DNA from: Treponema sp.
GTDB taxonomy: Bacteria > Spirochaetota > Spirochaetia > Treponematales > Breznakiellaceae
Assembly (NCBI GenBank): GCA_031278025.1
Contig: JAITLF010000253.1
Location: 1-8,361, forward strand
Length of the DNA: 8,361 nt
Direction of reading: 5' to 3'
Positions 1 to 5,985 of this stretch are shown in pieces. The notes below the pieces were generated by a model. That model made no database searches and was not told where the DNA came from. It was given only the letters and a program-made list of their open reading frames with translations. How positions within the stretch are numbered: position 1 is the first letter of the stretch; the number at the start of each line of letters is the position of its first letter. Position numbers and translations under genes: made by a program.

Positions 1-1
1 G

Positions 2-168
2 CCTGGATATTCACCGGAATTAAATCCCGATGAGACGGCATGGTCATATGTGAAACATCAAGTGGCAGGAAAAAGAGAATAAGCGGCCCGGAACAATTCT
101 TGAGAATAGTAAAAGAAGCGTTGTATGCATTAATGCACAGACCATCCATTGTTTCATCTTTCTTTTGA
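2..168 (+). pseudogene. IS630-family transposase, C-terminal remnant with frameshift
   Basis: The reading frame from base 2 gives PGYSPELNPDETAW followed by SYVKHQVAGKRE and a stop at 80-82. YSPELNPxE with a following Trp and basic residues is the hallmark of the third acidic motif of IS630/Tc1-type DDE transposases; the Glu of NPDE would be the last catalytic residue. Shifting to frame 1 anywhere between 34 and 82 restores a typical family C-terminus (EQFLRIVKEALYAL, then HRPSIVSSFF) that ends at a TGA at 166-168. The two frames therefore read as one protein tail broken by an indel near the A-rich stretch at 70-79. The rest of the element lies off the left edge. I infer it is dead; a -1 slip cannot be excluded, but the A-run has only five bases. 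The family is fairly certain; the exact element is unknown. Confidence 0.78.
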
Positions 169-177
169 AAACCGTCA

Positions 178-206
178 TTACAATATATTAGTAATACATT
201 TATAAA
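178..206 (+). promoter_or_regulatory. Possible sigma-70 promoter of the broken BOF-like gene
   Basis: TTACAA at 178-183 and TATAAA at 201-206 are separated by 17 bp in a very AT-rich stretch just beyond the IS630 remnant. A good Shine-Dalgarno, AAGGAG at 218-223, follows. The -10 is good and the -35 poor (3 of 6), so the promoter is only plausible. The whole set (promoter, ribosome site, exported protein start) looks like the leftover front end of a once working gene. Confidence 0.3.
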
Positions 207-234
207 ATTTATTTTACAAGGAGAAGTTTTTATA

Positions 235-339
235 TTGGTTTTTGCTGGTTCAATGATTAATGCTCAAGAAGGTTATAGAGGCCCTGGGGCGGACATTGTA
301 ACAGTTACGGTTGCAAAATGTTTGTTAAAGTCGGCATAA
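235..339 (+). pseudogene. N-terminal remnant of a secreted BOF/YgiW-type OB-fold protein
   Basis: Frame 1 from a TTG at 235 reads VFAGSMINAQEGYRGPG, then ADIVTVTVAKCLLKSA and a stop at 337-339. The end of a signal peptide (FAGSMINA|Q) followed by GYxGPG and a Val-Thr-Val-Ala-Lys segment resembles the mature start of the bacterial OB-fold (BOF, YgiW/YdeI-type) periplasmic stress proteins, where a similar Gly-Pro block precedes the first strand. AAGGAG lies at 218-223, but no ATG follows it in this frame, and the hydrophobic part of the signal peptide is too short, so the start also seems damaged. The OB-fold itself is absent. The resemblance ends near base 318, where the IS630-like remnant begins, which suggests the gene was interrupted by it. 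The assignment rests on about 20 residues and is tentative. Confidence 0.45.
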
Positions 340-722
340 GCTGTAAAAAAACGGTTGCCTATTCCGAAAATCGGAAGAAAAGCAAAAACAGTATTCGCCG
401 GAGATCTCTGAAATACCGGGGGGAAACCGGGTTTGTGTTGACGAATGCGGCATTAAGGGAGCATTTAAAACGGGAATACGGATGGGCCTTGCGCGGGGTA
501 AAGGTTAAGGGCACAAACCGCGGATGTAAGTTCCACCGTGTAAATATTGTGGCTGCCGTGATACACGGTAAAGCGGGTACAAAGGAAGAGCTTGAAAAGA
601 TATGCATGAAGGCTAAAAGTAATATATTGTTTCTTCCTGCGTATTCTTCTATTAGTGTTAGACGCTTCTGCGTGGAAAAGAAACGGGTCAGCGCCAATCG
701 CCGCATGATGCACGCCGCGTGA
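318..722 (+). pseudogene. IS630-type transposase remnant, internally deleted (134 codons)
   Basis: An intact but unnatural ORF. Residues 6-20 (VGISCKKTVAYSENR) resemble the linker after the helix-turn-helix of IS630 transposases (usually GISRKKxTxxYxER). Residues about 33-39 (YRGETGF) match the usual YVDETGF, with the catalytic Asp replaced by Gly. Residues 52-83 (REYGWALRGVKV, then FHRVNIVAAVIHGK) match the following conserved block. The next part, ELEKICMKAKSN and ILFLPAYS (about 92-110), corresponds to the region just before the third acidic motif; the stretch carrying the second Asp is missing, and after PAYS the expected PDFNPIE is replaced by unrelated residues. It is thus a deletion derivative lacking all three catalytic acids and cannot be an active transposase. 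It is a different subtype from the remnant at 2-168. An expressed small protein is possible but there is no good ribosome site. Confidence 0.68.
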
Positions 723-824
723 GGATTCTGATTTCCTGTATGAGGCCGTGTTCTCAGAGTAAACGCCGATGCCCTGCCCTTCCCCGCTATGGAAAAGATC
801 GGAGAGCCGGGATAAACTGATCCA

Positions 825-1634
825 ATGAATCAGGATCAGGTAAAAGAAGCCCTGCTTTCGATAGAAGACGCCCCCTTGGATTTTCAGGTAATCTTTTCGG
901 GGAAAAAGAGCGGCAAGGTCAACGGCCTCTACAAGCCGGAAACGCGGGAGATCATCATTCATAACCGGAACTTTAGCGGCGATAACCTCCTTATCTACAC
1001 GGCCCTCCACGAATACGCCCATCACCTTCATGCCTGTTCCCAAGGCGGAAAACTTTCGGCGCGATCCCATACGGCGGAATTCTGGGCCATACTTCACGGG
1101 CTCTTGGAAAAGGCGGAAACGCGGAAGGTCTACAAAAACATATTCGCCGATTCTCCGGAACTGGCGGAACTGACCGAAACCATACGCAGCCAGTACCTTA
1201 GGGAAAACGGCAACCTGGTAAAAGAACTGGGAATGCACCTCCTGCGGGCCCATGAACTCTGCGCCGCCATAGGCGCCCGGTTCGAGGATTACATTGACCG
1301 GGTACTCTGTATACCCCGCCTTTCCGCCACTACCGCCATCAAGATGTACCAATACAACCTTAACCCCCAGGTAGGGGCCGACAACATGCGTTTTCTGGCG
1401 GGTATCAAAAACGCGGACGAACGCACTGCCGCGGAACAGGCCCTCATCAACGGTAAAAGCCCGGACTCCGTAAAAGCCGCCGTCCGGGGCGGGCTCCGGG
1501 CCGTTCCTTCCGAACCGCTTACCGGCGAGGAGCAGCGTACCCGGCTGGAAAAGGAAAAGCACCGTTTGGAACGGACCATCGCTTCCCTCACGAAGCGGCT
1601 CAGCGAGGTGGAGGAAGAGATGGAAATGCTGTAA
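825..1634 (+). CDS. Putative zinc metallopeptidase (HExxH) with C-terminal coiled coil
   Basis: A 269-residue cytoplasmic protein without signal peptide. A beta-strand-like segment REIIIHNRNF (41-50) leads into ALHEYAHHLH (60-69), which contains HExxH with His62, Glu63 and His66. About 16 residues on, SHTAEFWAIL (81-90) offers His82 followed by Phe-Trp; the same HExxH...HxxxFW layout is seen in YgjP/DUF45 and SprT-type peptidases, so His82 is a good third zinc ligand. Residues 130-225 are helical and include NLNPQVGADNMRFLAGI, with some resemblance to DNA-binding helical modules, which I cannot prove. Residues 235-269 form a charged coiled coil. The start at 825 is the first ATG in frame; its Shine-Dalgarno is weak (GGAGAG lies 18 bases upstream). 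It stands alone between IS debris and the exported-protein gene. Proteolysis is inferred from motifs; the substrate is unknown. Confidence 0.82.
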   Translation: MNQDQVKEALLSIEDAPLDFQVIFSGKKSGKVNGLYKPETREIIIHNRNFSGDNLLIYTALHEYAHHLHACSQGGKLSARSHTAEFWAILHGLLEKAETRKVYKNIFADSPELAELTETIRSQYLRENGNLVKELGMHLLRAHELCAAIGARFEDYIDRVLCIPRLSATTAIKMYQYNLNPQVGADNMRFLAGIKNADERTAAEQALINGKSPDSVKAAVRGGLRAVPSEPLTGEEQRTRLEKEKHRLERTIASLTKRLSEVEEEMEML

Positions 1635-1670
1635 GGAACTGTACCGTTCCCGGAACGGCGTAACGGTTCC
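1635..1670 (+). terminator. Double stem-loop behind the metallopeptidase gene
   Basis: Immediately after the stop codon, GGAACTGT (1635-1642) pairs with ACGGTTCC (1663-1670) with one G-T pair. Inside it, CCGTTCC (1644-1650) and GGAACGG (1652-1658) form a perfect inverted repeat with a one-base centre. A run of seven T lies at 1696-1702, too far for a classical intrinsic terminator, so this is either a terminator with a displaced T-tract or a 3'-end stabilising structure. Confidence 0.45.
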
Positions 1671-1726
1671 CCGCCGGTTACATCCCGCTTCATGATTTTT
1701 TTCTTTTTGTCGATACTTAAACCACC

Positions 1727-2785
1727 ATGTGTATTAAAGCTCCTTTGATTAGTCAGTTGCCGCGGTTGTCTTGCATCCTGATTCTCCTTATGGCGCTTCC
1801 CCAGCGCGGGGGTGCACAGAATTTGCCGTCCCCGTTTACGACGCCTGCCGTACTGCGGGATCCGGGGGGAAGCGGAGGCCTTTTCCCTTCCATCTATTTC
1901 CTTGAATACCTGAGGAAAACCCAGGAGTTGGAAGCCGCAAGCCCCTACTGGGTTCCCGTCCAGTCGGAAATGGCCCAGGAGGTCCCGCCCACGGCAGTCA
2001 AGGACGGCCCTCATTCAATGTTGTTGAATGACGACATCCTGGCCTTTTACGGGCATCCCCTTTCCCAGAAGATGGGTATACTCGGCAGGTATTCGATAGA
2101 AGAGCTGGACGTTAAACTCAGCGCCCTGGCGGAGGAGTATAGGGCCGTGAGCGGGGGACGCGGGATCCGTAAAGCCTTTTATATCATTTATGGGACGGTG
2201 TGGCCCAAGGGCGAAATAGGTATAATCCAGGAAGAGGTACTCCAGCGGTACATACAGTACGCCCAGGAAAAGGATATCCTGATAATCATCGATCACCAGA
2301 TAGGCCGGTACAAGCCGGAGGATGCCATGAGAAAGCTGCTCCCCTATTTACGCTACCCCAACGTACATCTCGCCCTGGATCCTGAGTGGCGGACCAACAA
2401 GCCCATGCGGGAAATAGGTACGGTTACCGCCGATGAAGTCAACACGGTACAGCGCATCATGTCGGACTACCTGCGGGAACAAAACATCCAGGGGGAGCGG
2501 CTCCTGGTGATCCACCAATTCAACTGGCGGATGATTCAGGAGCGCGAAAAGGTAACGGCCAATTATGAGGGCGTTCAGCTTGTTCACTGCGCCGACGGCT
2601 TCGGGACTCCCGCTATCAAGCGGGAGTCCTATGCCTATAACGCCAAGGCCGGCAATTTACCGGTTAAAGGCTTCAAGCTTTTCTACAACTTTAATATTCC
2701 CGGCGCGGGCTACGACAGCCCCCTCATGAGCCCGGCTGACGTGTTCAACCTTAACCCGCGGCCATATGTGATTATTTACCAGTAA
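1727..2785 (+). CDS. Exported protein with TIM-barrel-like strand pattern, function unknown
   Basis: A 352-residue protein. Residues 1-30 are a signal peptide: one Lys and one Arg, a hydrophobic core at 16-24 (CILILLMAL), and a likely cut after GGA30. There is no lipobox. The mature part shows eight evenly spaced hydrophobic strands with helices between: 104-112, 150-157, 183-193 (DILIIIDHQIG), 213-221 (VHLALDPEW), 258-265, 283-293 (VQLVHCADGFG), 316-322 and 346-352. This is the rhythm of a (beta/alpha)8 barrel. Acidic or His residues sit at strand ends (Asp189, His190, Asp218, Glu220, His263, Asp290), where barrel enzymes keep catalytic groups. I do not recognise the family; a glycan- or envelope-active enzyme is a guess. 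The start is fixed by an in-frame TAA at 1718-1720. No Shine-Dalgarno is visible before the ATG, which is odd for a secreted protein. Confidence 0.82.
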   Translation: MCIKAPLISQLPRLSCILILLMALPQRGGAQNLPSPFTTPAVLRDPGGSGGLFPSIYFLEYLRKTQELEAASPYWVPVQSEMAQEVPPTAVKDGPHSMLLNDDILAFYGHPLSQKMGILGRYSIEELDVKLSALAEEYRAVSGGRGIRKAFYIIYGTVWPKGEIGIIQEEVLQRYIQYAQEKDILIIIDHQIGRYKPEDAMRKLLPYLRYPNVHLALDPEWRTNKPMREIGTVTADEVNTVQRIMSDYLREQNIQGERLLVIHQFNWRMIQEREKVTANYEGVQLVHCADGFGTPAIKRESYAYNAKAGNLPVKGFKLFYNFNIPGAGYDSPLMSPADVFNLNPRPYVIIYQ

Positions 2786-2800
2786 GTCAGCCGGATGGAA

Positions 2801-3124
2801 CGGTTTTACCGCCGGTTGTAAAAGTTTTACCGCCACCTGTAAAAGTTTTATAACCGGCTGGAAAAGTTTTACCGCCACCTGTAAAAGTTTTATAACCGGT
2901 TGGAAAAGTTTTACCGCCACCTGTAAAAGCTTTATAACCGGTTGGAAAAGTTCTACCGCCACCTGTAAAAGTCGTACAGCCACCTGTAAAAGCTTTATAA
3001 CCGGTTGGAAAAGTTTTACCGCCACCTGTAAAAGTTTTATAACCGGCTGGAAAAGTTCTGCCGCCACCTGTAAAAGTTTTATAACCGGCTGGAAAAGTTC
3101 TACAGCCGGTTTTATAAGTTCCAG
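2801..3124. repeat. Array of ~15 tandem 21-bp repeats in alternating A/B types
   Basis: Units start every 21 bp at 2801, 2822, 2843 and so on to 3095, with a decayed copy at 3116. Type A centres on TTTTACCGCCACCTGTAAAA, an inverted repeat (TTTTAC/GTAAAA) with an 8-base loop. Type B centres on TTTTATAACCGGYTGGAAAA, a near-palindrome around AACCGGTT. From unit 2 on they alternate A-B, giving a 42-bp higher unit; the pattern is broken once, where an A is followed by a variant A at 2969-2989. Unit 1 and unit 15 are hybrids. There are no spacers, so this is not CRISPR. The period is seven codons. Frame 3 of the + strand stays open from 2772 to 3263, and the - strand has an open frame over 2657-3190, while + frame 2 meets a stop in each A unit. 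The array fills the space between the exported-protein gene and the chaperone operon. Role unknown; structured RNA, a protein-binding array or selfish repeat are all possible. Confidence 0.95.
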
Positions 3125-3126
3125 AC

Positions 3127-3213
3127 CCGTGTCTCGTAACGCCGGAGGCTCCTTCTTGGGAGACTTCCCCCTCCTCCGTCTGCGGGACACGGCGCGTTCC
3201 CGGTGGGTTTTTT
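3127..3213 (+). terminator. Nested stem structure with T-run ahead of grpE
   Basis: CCGTGTCTCG (3127-3136) pairs with CGGGACACGG (3183-3192) apart from one wobble. Within it CGGAGG (3143-3148) pairs with CCTCCG (3173-3178), and CTCC (3149-3152) with GGAG (3159-3162). An alternative smaller hairpin uses CGGGA (3183-3187) and TCCCG (3198-3202), followed shortly by six T at 3208-3213. The last one fits a terminator that insulates the grpE operon from upstream transcription; the two foldings exclude each other. Function is inferred from shape only. Confidence 0.45.
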
Positions 3214-3224
3214 CAAAATTTTCC

Positions 3225-3254
3225 TTGACCTTTTCCCGTCCGCCTAAGTATTTT
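3225..3254 (+). promoter_or_regulatory. Candidate sigma-70 promoter of the grpE-dnaK-dnaJ operon
   Basis: TTGACC at 3225-3230 matches five of six -35 positions; TATTTT at 3249-3254 is an acceptable -10 with an 18-bp spacer, in an AT-rich stretch (3249-3264). Transcription would start near 3261, leaving a leader of about 43 bases. No CIRCE operator (TTAGCACTC-N9-GAGTGCTAA) is visible between 3193 and 3303, so HrcA control acting here is unlikely. TATATA/TATAAA further right (3255-3262) is a possible alternative -10 without a matching -35. Confidence 0.45.
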
Positions 3255-3303
3255 TATATAAAATAGTCCGAAAAAATCAATCTTAATTATTTGGAAAACT
3301 GAA

Positions 3304-3987
3304 ATGAACGAAGAATTCGCGGAACAGACAGAAGACACGGCGGCCGAAAAGGGGGAAGCCGGCGAGTCGGCGGCGGCGGCGGCTGAAGCGGGGGCGGAAG
3401 CGCCGGAATTACTGGACCAAAAAACAGCCGCCCTGGAGGCTGAAATAGCGGAGCTGCGGGCCCAATACCTTAGAAAAGCGGCGGATTTTGAGAATTTCCG
3501 TAAGCGGACGAACCGGGAAAAGCAAGATGCCATTGATTTTGCGAACCGGGAGTTGTTGCGGGATATCCTGCCCATCATAGACGACTTTGAACGGGCCATA
3601 CAGTCCGCTGCGGTGTCAAAGGATTTTAACAGCCTCTCCGAAGGGATAGGCATGACCGAGAAGCAGCTTGTGTCCCTGCTGGAAAACAAATGGGGGCTCA
3701 AACGCTTTGATTCCGCCGGGGAACCCTTTGATCCTAACCGGCACGAGGCGATTATGGTGGAAAAATCGGCGGACGTCTCCGAGCCGGTCGTTCAAGAGGA
3801 TTTTATCAAAGGCTATATGTTGAAGGACCGGGTCTTACGGAGTGCCAAGGTGAAGGTGATAATGCCTGAAGCGCCCGTTGCCCAAGAGACGGATTCATCC
3901 AATTCCGCGGATTCGCGGTCCGAAGGAATAGAAAACCCCGGGACAGAAGATGCCGGGGATTTAAGATATAAAGAGGAGTCTAATTAA
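3304..3987 (+). CDS. grpE: GrpE, nucleotide exchange factor of DnaK
   Basis: GrpE opens the nucleotide-binding domain of DnaK so that ADP leaves, and acts as a dimer in the cytoplasm. The 227-residue protein has a disordered acidic, Ala-rich head (1-40) with five Ala in a row at 23-27 encoded by a GCG run. The long dimerising helix follows (about 39-85, with [19 protein letters not shown]), then the four-helix part ([16 protein letters not shown], 84-99). The C-terminal beta wing carries the family signature: [14 protein letters not shown] (142-155), [22 protein letters not shown] (162-183). After the family core ends near 188 there is an unusual 39-residue polar tail rich in Ser, Asp and Glu, whose reading frame also supplies the dnaK ribosome site. 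The ribosome site before the start is weak (GGA at 3293-3295). First gene of the operon; dnaK begins one base after its stop. Confidence 0.97.
   Translation: MNEEFAEQTEDTAAEKGEAGESAAAAAEAGAEAPELLDQKTAALEAEIAELRAQYLRKAADFENFRKRTNREKQDAIDFANRELLRDILPIIDDFERAIQSAAVSKDFNSLSEGIGMTEKQLVSLLENKWGLKRFDSAGEPFDPNRHEAIMVEKSADVSEPVVQEDFIKGYMLKDRVLRSAKVKVIMPEAPVAQETDSSNSADSRSEGIENPGTEDAGDLRYKEESN
3972..3978 (+). promoter_or_regulatory. Shine-Dalgarno of dnaK inside the end of grpE
   Basis: AGAGGAG lies 10 bases before the dnaK ATG at 3989 and within the last codons of grpE. It fixes the dnaK start and indicates translational coupling, since the grpE stop is one base from the dnaK start. It is the strongest ribosome site of the operon except for that of dnaJ. 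Confidence 0.8.
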
Positions 3988-3988
3988 G

Positions 3989-5899
3989 ATGGGAAAGATA
4001 ATTGGAATCGACTTGGGAACCACGAATTCTTGCGTGTCCGTCTTGGAAGGCGGCGAACCGGTAGTCATCCAGAGTTCCGAAGGGGGACGGACCACTCCTT
4101 CCATCACCGGCTTTACCGGTAAGGGTGAACGGGTAGTAGGCCAGCCCGCGAAAAACCAAATGATCACGAATCCGGAGAATACCATTTATTCGATCAAGCG
4201 TTTCATGGGGCGCCGGTATTCTGAAGTGACCAACGAGATGAAACTGGTCCCGTACCGGGTGGTTGAGCAGGCCGACGATGTGCGGGTGAATATTGAGGGC
4301 AAGCTGTATTCTCCCCAGGAAATTTCCGCCTTTGTGCTTCAGAAAATGAAGCAGACCGCCGAGGACTACCTGGGAGAGTCCGTAACCGAAGCGGTCATCA
4401 CCGTGCCTGCTTACTTTAACGATGCCCAGCGGCAAGCCACGAAGGATGCGGGGAAGATTGCGGGTTTGGATGTTAAGCGTATCATCAACGAACCTACCGC
4501 GGCGGCCCTGGCCTTCGGTTTTAACAAAGATCAGAAGAAAGAGAAGATCATCGCCGTCTACGATCTTGGGGGCGGGACGTTCGATATTTCCATCCTGGAA
4601 CTGGGCGAGGGGGTTTTTGAGGTAAAGTCCACCAACGGCGACACCCATCTGGGAGGCGATGACTTTGACCGGCGCATCATGGAATGGCTCATCACCGAGT
4701 TCAGGCAGGACACGGGTATTGATTTGGGCAAGGATCGCATGGCCTTGCAGCGGCTCCGGGAAGCCGCGGAGAAGGCGAAAATTGAGCTTTCCGCTATGCA
4801 GACCACGGAAGTGAACCTGCCTTTCATTACGGCGGACCAGTCCGGGCCCAAACATTTACAGAAGAGCCTGACCCGTGCGAAATTTGAGCAGATGGTGAAC
4901 GATCTCCTTGAGCGGTCCAAGGAACCGTGTAAGAAAGCCCTGACCGACGCGGGCCTGAACGCGGACCAGATCGACGAGATTATCCTGGTTGGCGGCTCTA
5001 CCCGGATTCCCGCAGTTCAGCAGATTGTCAAGGACCTGTTCAGGAGGGATCCCAACAAGGGGGTCAACCCCGATGAGGCGGTGGCCATAGGCGCGGCCAT
5101 ACAGGGCGGCATCCTGGGCGGCGACGTGAAAGATGTACTCCTGCTGGACGTTACCCCCCTGTCCCTGGGCATCGAAACCCTGGGAGGCGTGATGACCAAG
5201 CTCATCCCCCGGAATACCACTATCCCCACCCGGAAGAGCCAGATATTCTCCACCGCCGCCGATGGGCAGACGGCGGTGTCCATCCAGGTTCTCCAGGGAG
5301 AGCGGGAAATGGCGAGCCAGAACCGCGTTTTGGGACGGTTCGACCTAGTAGGCATCCCGCCCGCGCCCCGGGGGATTCCGCAGATCGAGGTAACCTTTGA
5401 CATAGACGCCAACGGCATAGTCCATGTGTCCGCCAAAGACCTGGGGACTGGCAAGGAACAGAAGATCCGCATCGAGAGTTCCTCCGGCCTTTCGGACGCC
5501 GACATTGATCGCATGGTCAAGGAGGCGGAACTCCACGCCGAGGAGGATAAACGGGAAAAGGAAAAGGCCGAAGCCCGGAACGAGGCGGACAGCATGATCT
5601 ACGGTACCGAGAAAAACATCAAAGATCTGGGCGACAAGGTAAATGCGGCGGATAAAGCCAAAGCGGAGGAGGCCATTGCGGATCTGCGCCGGGCTCTGGA
5701 AGGCGGCGATATTCAGACCATCAAAGACAAGAGCGAAGCCCTGAAGCAGGTTTCCTACAAGATCGCCGAAGAGGTTTACAAGCAGTCAGGCGCCCAGGGT
5801 CCCGGTCCTGAAGGTCCTGCCGGCGGCGGTTCTCAGACGGGCGGTGGCAGCACCAAGAGCGCTGAGGATGTGGACTACGAAGTTGTAAACGATAAATAG
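3989..5899 (+). CDS. dnaK: DnaK, Hsp70 chaperone
   Basis: ATP-driven chaperone that binds extended hydrophobic peptides; partners are DnaJ and GrpE, encoded on either side. The 636-residue length is normal for a full bacterial DnaK. The ATPase domain shows the phosphate-1 loop [11 protein letters not shown] (6-16), Lys70, [12 protein letters not shown] (166-177), phosphate-2 [11 protein letters not shown] (191-201), and the adenosine motif [13 protein letters not shown] (332-344). The interdomain linker is VLLLDVTP (383-390). The substrate domain ([10 protein letters not shown] onward) and the helical lid follow, then a Gly/Pro-rich flexible stretch (about 603-622) and the ending [11 protein letters not shown], which resembles the conserved acidic EEVD-like tail of bacterial DnaK. 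Nothing is missing or broken. The start is supported by the upstream Shine-Dalgarno and the start of homology. Coupled to grpE; separated from dnaJ by 86 bp. Confidence 0.99.
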   Translation: MGKIIGIDLGTTNSCVSVLEGGEPVVIQSSEGGRTTPSITGFTGKGERVVGQPAKNQMITNPENTIYSIKRFMGRRYSEVTNEMKLVPYRVVEQADDVRVNIEGKLYSPQEISAFVLQKMKQTAEDYLGESVTEAVITVPAYFNDAQRQATKDAGKIAGLDVKRIINEPTAAALAFGFNKDQKKEKIIAVYDLGGGTFDISILELGEGVFEVKSTNGDTHLGGDDFDRRIMEWLITEFRQDTGIDLGKDRMALQRLREAAEKAKIELSAMQTTEVNLPFITADQSGPKHLQKSLTRAKFEQMVNDLLERSKEPCKKALTDAGLNADQIDEIILVGGSTRIPAVQQIVKDLFRRDPNKGVNPDEAVAIGAAIQGGILGGDVKDVLLLDVTPLSLGIETLGGVMTKLIPRNTTIPTRKSQIFSTAADGQTAVSIQVLQGEREMASQNRVLGRFDLVGIPPAPRGIPQIEVTFDIDANGIVHVSAKDLGTGKEQKIRIESSSGLSDADIDRMVKEAELHAEEDKREKEKAEARNEADSMIYGTEKNIKDLGDKVNAADKAKAEEAIADLRRALEGGDIQTIKDKSEALKQVSYKIAEEVYKQSGAQGPGPEGPAGGGSQTGGGSTKSAEDVDYEVVNDK

Positions 5900-5912
5900 T
5901 GGAGAACATGAA

Positions 5913-5961
5913 CCTCGGACTTTACCTGCAAATCCTTAGAGTCTGTTAAGAAAGTCCGCGG
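5913..5961 (+). promoter_or_regulatory. Intercistronic inverted repeat between dnaK and dnaJ
   Basis: CGGACTTT (5916-5923) and AAAGTCCG (5951-5958) are perfect complements; extending outward adds one mismatch and two more pairs (5913-5923 with 5951-5961). The 27-base loop contains CTTA and TAAG, which could make a small inner stem. No T-run follows, so it is unlikely to stop transcription efficiently. It ends 11 bases before the dnaJ ribosome site and may act as an RNA processing or stability element that sets dnaJ level relative to dnaK. Role inferred. Confidence 0.6.
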
Positions 5962-5985
5962 TTAAATTCATGAAAGGGGTCCGAT

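Noticed and set aside
70..82. Programmed -1 frameshift site in the IS630 remnant
   Set aside because: The A-run is only five bases and does not form a standard A-AAA-AAG heptamer; the location near the C-terminus also fits decay better.
465..1562. 365-codon ORF on the - strand
   Set aside because: It lies antisense to the metallopeptidase gene and the IS630 remnant, with no recognisable motif; the + strand protein has clear zinc-site motifs.
2801..3124. CRISPR array
   Set aside because: Repeats are directly adjacent every 21 bp with no unique spacers, and there are no cas genes nearby.
3261..3303. CIRCE-like operator before grpE
   Set aside because: Only a weak AT-rich dyad (TCC...AAAAAAT with ATTATTT...GGA) is present; the TTAGCACTC/GAGTGCTAA arms are absent.
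3980..4855. 291-codon ORF on the - strand
   Set aside because: Antisense shadow of dnaK, whose + strand product is unmistakable.
5017..5595. 192-codon ORF on the - strand
   Set aside because: Antisense shadow of dnaK with Ser/Arg-rich composition typical of a reversed GC-rich gene.
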